Source: Anas platyrhynchos
Lineage: Eukaryota; Chordata; Aves; Anseriformes; Anatidae
DNA length: 64,000 bases
Reading direction: 5' to 3'
NCBI RefSeq assembly: GCF_047663525.1
Contig: NC_092589.1
Span: 60,445,501-60,509,500 of the forward strand
Below, in pieces: positions 12,662 to 22,800 of this stretch. Both the position numbers and the translations under genes were made by a program. Each line of letters begins with the position of its first letter. Position 1 is the first letter of the stretch. The notes below the pieces were generated by a model. The model did not search any database. It was not told the DNA's origin and worked only from the letters and a program-made list of their open reading frames with translations.

Positions 12662-15600
12662 GTAAGTTGGCTTATTTCATCCTTCACTGCCTTTTTTTAA
12701 AGCATTTTAAATTAAATATATATATGTGTGTGTGTGAGCTAGGGCTGCTGAAAACAAGAGAGAACTAAAATATGGCTTAGATTTAAACAATATAGTTTTT
12801 AACTTTTACTTGTGGTAATGCTTTCTTCAGATCCAGTTTAAATATATATATAAGAGAAGCTGTAGATGCCCCGTCCCTGGAGGTGTTCAAGGCCAGGCTG
12901 GATGGGGCTTTGGGCAACCTGGGCTGGTGGGAGGCGCCCCTGCCCATGGGAGGGAGGTTGGAACTGGATGGGCTTTAAGGTCCCTTCCAGCCTGAATCAC
13001 TCTGTGATTCTGTGGTTCTTGAGACTGTGCTGTGGATTGGCATCACAGTGGCCTTCTGTACACATCTGAATGGATCTGGGGATGTGGTATTTAATATAAT
13101 ATTTTGAGCAGCCAGTGTTTCATTGGTCTTTTCTAACAAACTCATCACCAACAGGATTATTTTGATGTCACATACCTCTCCAGTTTAGGAGTCCAACCAC
13201 TGAAGTTATCAAGTATTGTAGAAAACCAAGTAACGTGATCAGAATCAAGCCTCACCCCTTCGTAGGATATCAAGGAATTTGAGTGAAGACCAGAATCCAT
13301 TTCCTTCATTCCCACCAAGAGAGCACTAGGTCATCTTGAGGACAGTACTGGAAGTTTAGCTTATAAATAGGTGTAGCACTGATGTCATGGGCGATGTAAT
13401 GCTCCCAGGCTTATCCTCTGCTATATAACCTTCCCTTGGTCTAGTAGTTCTTTCATGACACCAGAAGAAATGTAGATCTCCAGAAGTTTCCTGTAACTTG
13501 TATTGGTTACTTAAACAAAGCAAGAAGTTCCTCCTGCAGTCAGAGACCACAACCTCTTCTGCCCAGATCTCGTGCTAACAGAGGAGAGACATAGTCCCCC
13601 TCAGTAGGAAAGATGAGGTTTTTCTCCTGTCAACTCATCTGGGAGACCCTGGGCACCTGTCTTCACACACCAGGAAGAGCCATTCTGGCAGAACTCTTGT
13701 CTTTTATACAGTCATCCTGACTCGGTTCTCCTGTGTTTAGTGTTTAAATTAAAGCTGTGGAGACAGAGGTTGAGAGATGGTCGCAAGCAAATCTGGACTT
13801 CAATTAGTACCAATAACATCTCAGTTACCTTTTGCCTCTTTTGGGTAGGGCCTACTCTGATTTATTTTTCATTAACAACTTATGGAAGTCTTGTGTTTTA
13901 TCTCAGCTGAAGTTGGGAGCTCCTTGAAGTTGCACATTTCTGCAAAACAGGCAAACTCTTCTATCATCTGGATGATCCATTTCTGTGTTACATTATTGGG
14001 TGACTATAGCTTTTGTATAGCTCCTTTCTCTTTCTCTTTCAATATAGATATGGCATTGGCAAATGGATTAGGAAGCCAGAATGCAGGAATATCAACAGAA
14101 CGTGGTGTGACCTCTCCAATGAGACTGCTGACTATGAAGAGCAATACTACGCGAGTGTTAAAGCCTTCCTGAATGGGATGTGCTCTGACTGGATGGAGAC
14201 AGCACGATTCAACCCTCTTACAGACAGTAAGGAAAGTTAATCACAAATCCACGTGTTCATGGCCTTGATTAGTACTCCGTGCTCAGAGTGCATGTGCCTC
14301 ATAGCATGTGGTATTTTAATTTTAATGTGAGGCTAGATTTTTTTGCTGCTGTTTGAGATTTATGCTGCTGGCAGCAGTAATTGAAATAATTGTATTGGAA
14401 CTTGGACATACGTATGTTAAACCTGTGTACTTAGAACCGCCTTATATATGCTGAATACTCTTTTATGCAATGGTAAAACTTTACTCAAGGAAAACAAAAG
14501 CTGTGGCACATCCACTATATAAAGAACTCTGATTTTCAAAAGGCCCTATTAAACCAAGCAGTAATCATACTCTAAAGCACCATCTCTCTTATCTATGCCA
14601 GATAATCTGACAACATGCTGGTAATTTAGCCTGTTTTAGCAAATTGAGTTTCAAGGTTATATATTCTGCAAAGTCACAGGAATTCCTAGGCAAAATTCCA
14701 AGTCAGTGTTCAGCTTCCTTCTGTGAAGTTTCTCTTCATTATCTGGAAAGTAATTTTCTACCAATATAAATGGATTGTTCAAAGTTCTACCTAGACTCCC
14801 CAGAATATTACAAGAAATTATTATCATCACTTTAAGAAACTACATGGTCAAATCCTCTGCTGCATGTAACTATTTCATCTAAATGTTCATTTGTCCAGCT
14901 AAACTTGATCCACCCATGGTAAATTTATCATCCACTGAGAAATCTATTTCAATCATTCTGACTGCTCCCGAGAAGTGGAAGAGAAGTCCTGATGGAGAAT
15001 CAGTCTCTCTGCTTCAAGTGTATCCTGGCCTGCAATACAATGTGTCTGTCCTCAACAAAAAAACAAAGAAGCGGGTAAGCATTGAGAAGGCTGGGGAGCT
15101 CCACGTATTCAATCTGTGCACTGTACTTACTGAAATGTTCTTTAACAGCAAGAATTGAAATAGGACTCACACCATTATAGGAATTGTAGTATCATTCAGG
15201 TGGGAAGGAAGCTCAAGGAGGTCTCTAGTCCAAACTTTTGCTCAAAGCAGGATCAGCTATAAGTTTACACATGAGCTTTATCCATCTGCATAGTGAAAAT
15301 CTCCAAAGATGGAGACTGCATAACCTGTTCCACTGCTCAGCCGTCCTCTTGGAGGACAAGTTTTTCTTTTTACCCAGCCTGAACCTCTTTTTTTCTGCTT
15401 ATGTCCCTTGTCTCTCATCCTCCCACCATTCAGCACAGTGATGAGCCTGGCTTTGTCCTGAAAATCTCTGTGGGTCATCATGGTCTCCCTGAAGCTCTCT
15501 CTTCACCAGGTGGTGAAGCTCCAGTCCCTCAGCTCTCCTTGCAGGGCATGTTCTCCAGCCTTAACCGTCTCAGTGGCCCTCCACTAAACCCACTCCAGTT

Positions 15601-18600
15601 TGTCCATTTTTCTGTATAGGGGGAGCCAAAACTGGACACTGCTCTAGGGGTGGTCTGATGAGCACTGAGTGGAGGAGGTCCTTCCCCCACCCCTTCACCT
15701 ACTGGATCCTCTCCTGTTGGCACTGCCTAGGATGCTGTTCACCTCCTTTGCTGCAAGGGCACATTGCTGGCTCATGTTCAGCTCGCTGCCTGTGCCAGCC
15801 CCCTTCAGCAGAGCTGCTCCCCAGCCAGGCGGTCTAGTGAAAGTACTCACCAGGCATCAAGACAAAGCTCACCCTTTGCCACCACATTTGAAAGTCTGAA
15901 TTCTTCTTTCTCTCCAGATTTACATTCCGTATCAGGGAGTGGTTTCTAGCATAAACACAGTACATGAGGAAGCGCTCAGTGATTACTTACAAAAATATTC
16001 ATTATTTGTGTTCCTGTCCTCCAGGCACAATCTCTGTCTGGCAAATCTCTGAGTTTCTAGATATTTACACCATAGGATAGTTTCTAGGATATTTACACCA
16101 TAAAGGTTTCTCTCTGTTAAATGGTATATTAAAATGGTAAGATTAGCAATTAGAGGTGTATAGAAATTTCTTCTTATTATTTTTTTAATAAAGGTTCTTG
16201 ACATAGCACAATTATTTTACTTTACAGTACATAAAATTGTTACCTTTCTGTAAGTGAAGAGTTAAAGGGGAAATAATTTTATTTATTTATTTATTTATTT
16301 AATATCTTCTAGTGGTTCTTCTCCATCAGCAACAACACCTTGGTTGTGCCCTGGTTAGAGCCTGGAACAGCTTACTGTGTCAGTGCACAGATACATGTCA
16401 CCACGCCACTTATACACAGTGGGTTTTCCAAAGAATATTGCATTGCTACTTTAAAAGGTATGTGCAAGCTGTCAAATTGCAACATTAAGTTAGAAAAAAT
16501 CATGGTGGTAGAGTCTGTAAATTTTGATGTTTCTATTCTCAGAGTGAAAAGTTAGTACTGTTTCTCCCCTCTTTGCACCCTCTTCTGCACTGATGCAAAC
16601 ATTTTGACTTTAAAACAAAGTTGGGACCTACTGACTGAAAGACAAGACAGGATCTGCATTCTTTGATTCTTAGTGAATGGAGATCATTTTTCTCCTTGAA
16701 TGAGGTTTGAGAACGAAATAGCTGGGATGGTCTGAGGGGGCAGAAGTTAGTAACAGGAGAACTAGGGGGGATTATTACTTCTTTTTAGAATTTAATTTAG
16801 AATTTAGATAAAAATTAAAAAATGGTAATTTCCTGCAAATTCCTGCTTTAAAACATTTACATCCCATATCCAAAAAGCAATATGGAAAATGTTTATACTT
16901 CTAGTTGAATACATTAAAAAGTTACTCCGTGCAATAAAAATGTTTGTTTTGTTAACAGATAAAACAGCAGATGAGATTATAACAGTCATATTTGGATATC
17001 TTCTGCCTATCATGCTAGCTGTCCTTCTTATTTCAATGACATGCTATTGTGTGCACAGGTATATTCATGTCAGCAAACAGAAACATCCAACAAACCTGGT
17101 AAGTATTCTTTGTTGCCGGAGGATGTTGCCAACTTTGGCAAGAGAAGTGCATTTTCCAGGGGGAAGCCATGGCTACCCACATACAAAAAGCTCTGGTTGC
17201 TGCTCAGATCAAGAAAAGAACATCACATGAGAGTTTTACTAAATGCTATAAAAACACAGGAGTAACACCAGTTAGCAGCCATTCTGCAAAGTTCGATAAT
17301 TTTTGGAAGTAACACATGATGCCTAAGAAATACTACGTTTGCATCCCATGAGCAGAGCTTTCTCACAGCTATCTCTAAACAAGTTGCTCAAGCACAAGCA
17401 TGCAGTTACAGCAATGAATGAACACCGATGCTAATCCGGTCTGCATGACATGGTGGGATGGGAGCTATAAGGGAGGTGGTTTCAACATGCTGATCTTTCT
17501 GAAGAAATCTAGTGCAGAGGTGGTAGGAGAAGTGCTCACAGAGGGACTGAATGCTTCAGGAAGGGGTTGTTGTTGTTTTAATGTCCATTGAACTTTTTTT
17601 ATGTCCACCTTGAAAGCTTCAATTTTATTTGTGAACCTCTGAATTCAGTTCACATTGAGGTAACAGATGAATATAGATCAGCTATTTTAGCGATGGTCTC
17701 TGCTTTTCCCAACCTACAGACTGTTCCACCTGGCCATCCCTTGTGGTCAAGGAGAGGTGGAATAAGCAGTTTGGTTTTAGTCCAGCACTTCTGACCTGGG
17801 GAGCTGTCAGACTTCTTGCTACATAGATTAGGGGCCTTAGTCTTCCATTTAAGTTTGAAAACCCTGAAATGTGGCTTCTGGTTGTTTTTATATTTAATTT
17901 TCTTTTAGTGACTGCTCCTGCAGTACTTCTTTTCTGCTACAAGTATTACTCATTTCAGAAAGACTGTTTATTTGTTTACCTAGATGATTTATTGCAGTCA
18001 CAAGTCCAGCTTATGACAACGCACAATGCAGGCTCCATACACCACACTTCAACGTTACTCTATTTTCCTTCTCTGAAAGGAAACCTGATATTATTTAATT
18101 CTCTGTAAGTTATACCTTAACATAGTAGCTGACTACGCTTGTGGGATGTGGTTTTCACTGCACTTCCTCTTCACTGGTTAAAAAGGGTGGAATAGATTTC
18201 TGTAGTCTGTGACCCATGGCTAGCTCTGATGTTCCCTCCAAAGTCACTTGAGTTTGCACTGGTGGAAACAGAAGCAGAATTTGACAGAATTGTTCTAACC
18301 ATTATTTTGACAAGGAGAAGATGAGAAAAGGGAAATTAGAGCTGCTCATCATACATTTTTACTTCTGGTGGAATAAAAGAAAGTGAGGTGTATTAACACT
18401 CTTGGAGGTATACATGATGAACTACATTGCATTACTCACTCTAATAAAGTCTAATACAGCCATTTATTTTAAAAATAGATTATAGTAGAAGAAGAAGCAA
18501 GGTGGTATTTTTATTACACTTAAACCAAAATATTTTCTTCATTTCCAGGTATGGCACTACACTGATAAATGCAAGGAAAAGGTTTTCATACCATGTGAAA

Positions 18601-19490
18601 AGATAGTGGTCAACCTTATCAGTGTTAATGTGGATGAGTACAAGCCATCTCAGGAACCCAATGCTGAGATATCAGAAAGGAAAAGTCCCCGTTATTACAC
18701 TGTTTACAATGGCACCGAACGGAAGGATTTGCCTCCAAAAGAAGTGCTGGAAACAAAATACTTGCTTGATATTTCTCATGAAGAGATTTTACAAGAAGAA
18801 GATATTTTAGCAGAGAGGGATAAAACTGGGAACTGGCCATTTTATGGCCAGCCTGGAACAAAGAATACTCTGAGCCAGAAAAATGCAAGGACTGTAGAGT
18901 ATGAACTTGATGTAAGGGCTGAAGACTTCAGTTCTGGCCAGGAATTGGAAGAACTTGGTTTGAAAGAGAAGACTTCTGCTGTAAGAGGGCTTCTCAATGA
19001 GCCACAAATTGCTCTGGGTGACTTGGTTAACATCAAAACAGGACAGGCATATTGCCCCCAATTAGACATGAGGGCAACAGACCCTTGTTTGGGACAGGAA
19101 TTAGAGGAACCTAAACTGAAGAGGGTTGATGCAGTGGATGAAATTCCAGGTAAGACCCATATCAATTTGGTGGACTTGGATGCTGAAAAATCTGGGCAAA
19201 CATCCTATCCTCAGCTGGAAAAAGTAGCACACAGCCTCACAGAGAAAGAGAGTGAACAGACCATATTAGTGGATTGGGATCCTCATACTGGAAGACTGTA
19301 TATTCCTACTTTGTCCAGTGTTGAAAATCAGGTGTGTGAAGGACTGGTTAAATGTAATGATCCTGACAAAGAGGGAATTTTGTCCAGACTGTATGAGAAA
19401 CAGTTATCTGAGGAATCATCAGAGGACCAAGAAATGTATCTCCTGCAATTCAAGGAACTATGGGGGCTGCATGTAGAAATGGAGGACTGA
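12532..19490 (+). CDS. IL20RA: IL20RA, interleukin-20 receptor alpha chain (exons 2-7; exon 1 not found)
   Basis: IL20RA pairs with IL20RB to bind IL-19, IL-20 and IL-24, and with IL10RB to bind IL-26, signalling through JAK1 and STAT3 at epithelial plasma membranes (family knowledge). The coding join is 12532..12661, 14048..14226, 14899..15074, 16313..16457, 16959..17098, 18549..19490, giving 570 residues plus the missing signal-peptide exon. All introns are GT-AG, and the phases 1-2-1-0-1-0 match class II cytokine receptors. Two fibronectin-III-like domains are followed by one membrane span and a long tail. Diagnostic words include SINMKNVL, PEKWKR, NVSVLN and the near-terminal VDWDPHTGRL. 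The human precursor is 553 residues by memory, so this chain looks about 50 residues longer from exon 2 onward; a duplicated tail segment explains the difference. IL22RA1 or IL10RB orthology is excluded by the tail similarity. Confidence 0.96.
12662..14047 (+). other. IL20RA intron 2
   Basis: A 1.4-kb GT-AG intron. It contains a TA/TG dinucleotide run near 12,717 and a short sense-oriented CR1 fragment at about 12,856-13,021. Nothing else was recognised. Confidence 0.85.
12856..13021 (+). mobile_element. CR1 LINE 3' fragment
   Basis: A 5'-truncated CR1 in the + orientation. It carries the typical CR1 end: a Leu/Glu-rich reading-frame remnant (GTGTTCAAGGCCAGGCTGGA), then AAGGTCCCTTCCA and a CTGTGATTCTGTGG-type tail. 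It lies in IL20RA intron 2, in the same orientation as the gene. Confidence 0.9.
14048..14226 (+). CDS. IL20RA: IL20RA exon 3, rest of the first ectodomain module
   Basis: The acceptor AATATAG precedes 14,048 and the donor GTAAGG follows 14,226. The product contains CRNINRTWCDLS, with the family's paired cysteines in the first domain and two likely N-glycosylation sites (NRT and NET). A further cysteine (NGMCSDW) lies near the module end. Confidence 0.97.
14227..14898 (+). other. IL20RA intron 3
   Basis: A 672-bp GT-AG intron, AT-rich. No repeat or other gene was recognised in it. Confidence 0.9.
14899..15074 (+). CDS. IL20RA: IL20RA exon 4, second fibronectin-III-like domain, first half
   Basis: The acceptor TTTGTCCAG precedes 14,899 and the donor GTAAGC follows 15,074. 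The product contains TAPEKWKR and YNVSVLN, both close to mammalian IL20RA. N-linked sites are seen at NLS and NVS. The exon ends in phase 0. Confidence 0.97.
15170..15835 (-). mobile_element. CR1 LINE, antisense copy
   Basis: An older CR1 copy in the - orientation inside IL20RA intron 4. On the + strand it reads as the reverse complement of the CR1 3' region: GGTGGGAAGGAAGC near the 3' end, then the reverse of the C-terminal reverse-transcriptase reading frame up to GCTGGCTCATGTTCAG near 15,770. The frame is broken by many changes. Confidence 0.88.
16051..16102. repeat. Short imperfect direct duplication
   Basis: The word GTTTCTAG(G)ATATTTACACCATA occurs twice about 27 bases apart, differing by a one-base insertion. 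It is probably a local slippage duplication in intron 4. Confidence 0.85.
16313..16457 (+). CDS. IL20RA: IL20RA exon 5, second fibronectin-III-like domain, second half
   Basis: The acceptor ATCTTCTAG precedes 16,313, and the donor is GTATGT. The product contains NNTLVVPWLEPGTAYC and a second conserved cysteine in KEYCIATLK; these two cysteines form the membrane-proximal disulfide of the family. SNNT is a likely N-glycosylation site. The cysteine that mammals carry early in this exon (WSQC, from memory) is replaced here. Confidence 0.96.
16458..16958 (+). other. IL20RA intron 5
   Basis: A 501-bp GT-AG intron, AT-rich. No other feature was seen. Confidence 0.9.
16959..17098 (+). CDS. IL20RA: IL20RA exon 6, transmembrane segment
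   Basis: The acceptor GTTAACAG precedes 16,959, and the donor is GTAAGT. The exon encodes a hydrophobic helix (GYLLPIMLAVLLISM), then a juxtamembrane stretch ending HRYIHVSKQKHPTNL. The latter matches the mammalian RYIHVGKEKHPANL and is the membrane-proximal region that binds JAK1 in this family. Confidence 0.97.
17099..18548 (+). other. IL20RA intron 6
   Basis: A 1.45-kb GT-AG intron. No repeat family or extra exon was recognised. A frame continues through the exon 6 donor to 17,230, which would give a truncated tail if the intron were retained. Confidence 0.88.
18549..19490 (+). CDS. IL20RA: IL20RA exon 7, cytoplasmic tail and stop
   Basis: The acceptor ATTTCCAG precedes 18,549; the stop codon TGA is at 19,488-19,490. 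The exon encodes 313 residues. FIPCEKIVVN aligns with the mammalian juxtamembrane region. The C-terminus VDWDPHTGRLYIPTLSS and YLLQFKELWGLHVEMED is strongly IL20RA-like. Two related units (18,906-19,061 and 19,062-19,214) lie in tandem in the middle. YxxQ motifs, the usual STAT3 docking form, occur as YCPQ (19,050), YEKQ (19,392) and YLLQ (19,437). Confidence 0.97.
   Translation, partial: VWHYTDKCKEKVFIPCEKIVVNLISVNVDEYKPSQEPNAEISERKSPRYYTVYNGTERKDLPPKEVLETKYLLDISHEEILQEEDILAERDKTGNWPFYGQPGTKNTLSQKNARTVEYELDVRAEDFSSGQELEELGLKEKTSAVRGLLNEPQIALGDLVNIKTGQAYCPQLDMRATDPCLGQELEEPKLKRVDAVDEIPGKTHINLVDLDAEKSGQTSYPQLEKVAHSLTEKESEQTILVDWDPHTGRLYIPTLSSVENQVCEGLVKCNDPDKEGILSRLYEKQLSEESSEDQEMYLLQFKELWGLHVEMED
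18906..19214 (+). repeat. Coding tandem repeat of about 51 residues in the IL20RA tail
   Basis: Unit A (52 codons, 18,906-19,061) and unit B (51 codons, 19,062-19,214) share the pattern LD-x-RA-x-D, GQELEE, LK, AV, then I-x-L-x-DL, K-x-GQ and PQL. They abut without spacing and stay in frame. The DNA has diverged substantially, so the duplication is old. Mammalian IL20RA, from memory, has only one such unit. Confidence 0.8.
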
Positions 19491-19850
19491 GCAGTAATTT
19501 TCTAAAATACTATAAAATGCAAAGTACTCTTTACTTTGCCAAAGAGAATGATGGACTCAGTGGTGCAAACACAGCATAATGTATTGAAGTTTTCAGAACT
19601 GTCACAGTTGAGCAAATTATTCATGATATTTATAACAATTTCCAGACCCAATGTAAACAATTTCAACTGTCATCATAGACCTCTCAGGTAAAATACAATG
19701 GTTATGAGATTATTGTATTTTTTCAAAGAAATACCTTTTTACAGAGAGTGGGCTGTTAGAATTTTCACATTGTAGTTCCCACCAAAACAAACTATTTTAG
19801 TTTGAAAGCAGTTATTTTTAGCAATAAAAAAAAAGCAGCAATATGACATT
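19491..19850 (+). terminator. IL20RA 3' UTR and probable polyadenylation signal
   Basis: The first AATAAA after the stop codon is at 19,823-19,828, followed by a U-rich stretch (ACATTTTGTCGGG). A 3' UTR of about 350 bases is a reasonable minimum. Another AATAAA near 20,890 could serve a longer form. Confidence 0.5.
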
Positions 19851-22800
19851 TTGTCGGGTTATTTCATGTATCTTGACACATTTTTTTCTAGGTCTCACTC
19901 CTACTACTTTTAATGGTTGGAGCTCACTTTTGTGGAAGAAAAGGGTATTCCAGTATATGTTTTATTTTGTTTTATGAATATTCTATTTAATGAAGAGGTT
20001 CTAATTTGTTTTTCATGACAAACTTGTCTGAGGTGCATGGTCCCTTCCATACTGCTACACAAATACACATCCAGCAAAATTTCTTTTAACGGGTATACCT
20101 TCAACGTTCAACAAATGTAGGGAAGAAGAGAGACTAGTCATATTTTAAGCCAGGGAAAAATTTGGCACAGAGGGATTTACTGATACACCTCTACTCTTAG
20201 TGGATGGACTGTGTCTCGCTCAGCCTCAGCCACCAGCAGTAGAGCAGCTGTTTCACAGTGAAATGACTTCATGTCCTGCAAGTGTCTGTTCCTCTCTAAT
20301 GACTTTCATGGCAGGTTAGCATGACTAGCTCAGATGGAGAAGCCTGCCCTAGACACACCGCTGCTTTGTCAGACATCCCACTGCCCATGGCAGACCCAGA
20401 AAGTGTCCCTGCGTGCTTTCTTTTCCTATCTGATGTCCAGACCAGGACTTTCCATACAAGTTCACTTTTTCTCTGTGTTCTGTAATATTTACTTGGATAG
20501 TAAGGTTACTAGACACACTAGAAATTACTTGCTGAGGTGACATTTTTCCTTTCAAAGCCTGTCACTTTTGTCCTTCTTTTTTTTGAATACCAAAGAAATT
20601 ACCATAATGCTTTCCTTGGTTTTGAAAAGGAGAGAGAAAAAACTTTTCTTTCATATTCAAAACTTGTAACCTCCAAGGTAGGTATATCGTTAAGTCTATT
20701 TTTGAAGGAAGACCCTTAACAATATCTTTTCTCTCAGGTAATGTTTTTGTCACATAGGCTTGGCATTTTCTATGAATATTCATCCTCTGAATTATTTTAG
20801 TTGCAGTCATAGATTTTAAAACAAGAAACAACAAATATTTCATACTGATGACTGTTTTCCTGATGTAAAAAATGTTCTCAACTGTCTTTTAATAAATATA
20901 CAGATGTTGCAGCAATATTATACCTACACACTTATATCAATGCATTTATCTGTCACAGAGGAGGGTATTAGCTCAGGGTGAAAGAAGAAAATAGTTGGAG
21001 AAGGCCAACTGAGCAGATGTTAAATGGACAGAATTTCTACTATTATAGACCAGCCTCATTAGTAATATTTGTAAGAGATGTTTGCAACACTTTCAGTGTT
21101 GCTTCCTTTTAATCTGAATTTGCATTGAATTCACAGAATCATAAAGTGGTTTGGGTTGGAAGGGACCTTAAAGACCATCTAACCCCCCTGCCATGGGCAG
21201 GGACGCTACCCACTAGATCAGGTTGCCCAGGGCCTCATCCAACCTGGTCTTCGAACACCTCCAGGGATGGGGCATCCACAGCATCTCTGGGCAATTTCTC
21301 TGGGCTAAAATTCTCTGGGCAGCTTCTCTGGAACTGATTCTACATTACGAATGCCTTTTATATTATATTAATCAAATGAAACTAATCAGATGTGGTGCCT
21401 TCAGCAAGCAAAACAATCACCATGGACCAAAATACTTCCTTGTAAAACTATTTCTACCTACAAGATTTCAGACGAGAATCTACTATTAGTAAGATGGAAG
21501 ATTGAAGCAATAAGAGAACTGACATGTTCCCAGCCTATATTATATTTAAATAAAAAAATTGGTTAGCCCCATTTACTGGACTTGATGAAGCCAAAAGCAA
21601 GGTGATATATCTAGAAACAAAGACCATAGACTATATTCAAACATAAAGCTACTTATAGCCTTGAAGTCAATGACGTGGGAGATTAATAGAACTAACAGTA
21701 TGTTGAGGACAAAAGGACGTATACTTCTTGAGTACAACAGCAAAGAAAATAGCACTTTACCTCTGTCTGCAGGGCTGATGTGACCACTACTGGAAAAATA
21801 GCATCTAGTTTACAAACTAAGCAAAGCCGGGAAGATGTAAGGCAAATACTAATATAAAAATCTATCGAAATGCCTTTTCAAGCTTGAAAAACAGGAAGTC
21901 TAGCTATCAAAAATGAGATCTAATGTTGATGAAACTGATAGCTAGGTGTGGGCACACACAGTTTTGGAAAAGGAACCATAATTTTTAAGTGTGGTTTGCT
22001 GCCTACAACTAAGAGAGAGTGACAGGGTTTTTGAAGGAGTGACTGAAATAGGCATCAGAGTGCAGGGTACCTGTGGTCTGACTTACAGCAGCTCCGGAAA
22101 AATTACTACACAAAGAGAACGTGCAGATGGAAAAATCCAAATATGGCATGCAAAAAGAGAGGGTGAGCTGTCTGCATGGTACGATACAGACTGCAGCCTG
22201 AGAGCCTGCACAAAAGTTTGCCAGTTGAGGAATACATGATAACTGTTCAATACAAGGTGCAAGATAACGTGTAATGCAAAGTATAGGGATGTGATCAAAC
22301 CGTTATAAGGAAAAATTGCACATCCATTGCATACAAGCAGCTGGATTGCCTGGACTTCACAGGGCACTCCAATTACCTTACCAGAGGACTTCTTTCTTTC
22401 TGTGCTGAGCCACTAAAGGAGCATAGGTTGCTGGACAAGGCTGAAGTTAGCATACTCTCTGCAAAAGTGGGATCAGAAACAGTTCTGATAGTAGTGTTGG
22501 ACAAGCAGGTGCCCTTTGGAGATGCCAGCAATGCATTAGCATCGGTGATGGTCCAGTTATTTGCAACACACCAGCAGTGCAGTGATTTGGAGGGGTTAGG
22601 CTCTGGAAAAGGCTGCTTACACTGCTACTCAGATAGCACAGCTCTTCCCATGAACATTTCCAGCAAGAGCTGCGAAAAACGTTCTCAGGGACAAGGAAAT
22701 GTACAATATGAAAACAAGGTCCTGAGCCAGGACACACTTTCAAATTACATTCTTAATCAATGACTGCACAGAAACATGCTCAACCCCTATTGGTTTCAAA

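Larger units (their letters stand above)
15075..16312 (+). other. IL20RA intron 4
   Basis: A 1.24-kb GT-AG intron. About half of it is an antisense CR1 copy (15,170-15,835). It also holds a short direct duplication at 16,051-16,102 and an (ATTT)n run near 16,279, just upstream of the exon 5 acceptor. Confidence 0.88.

Noticed and set aside
22428..22763. 111-codon + strand frame
   Set aside because: No domain, not flanked by splice signals or a promoter, and within the length expected by chance for this much DNA.
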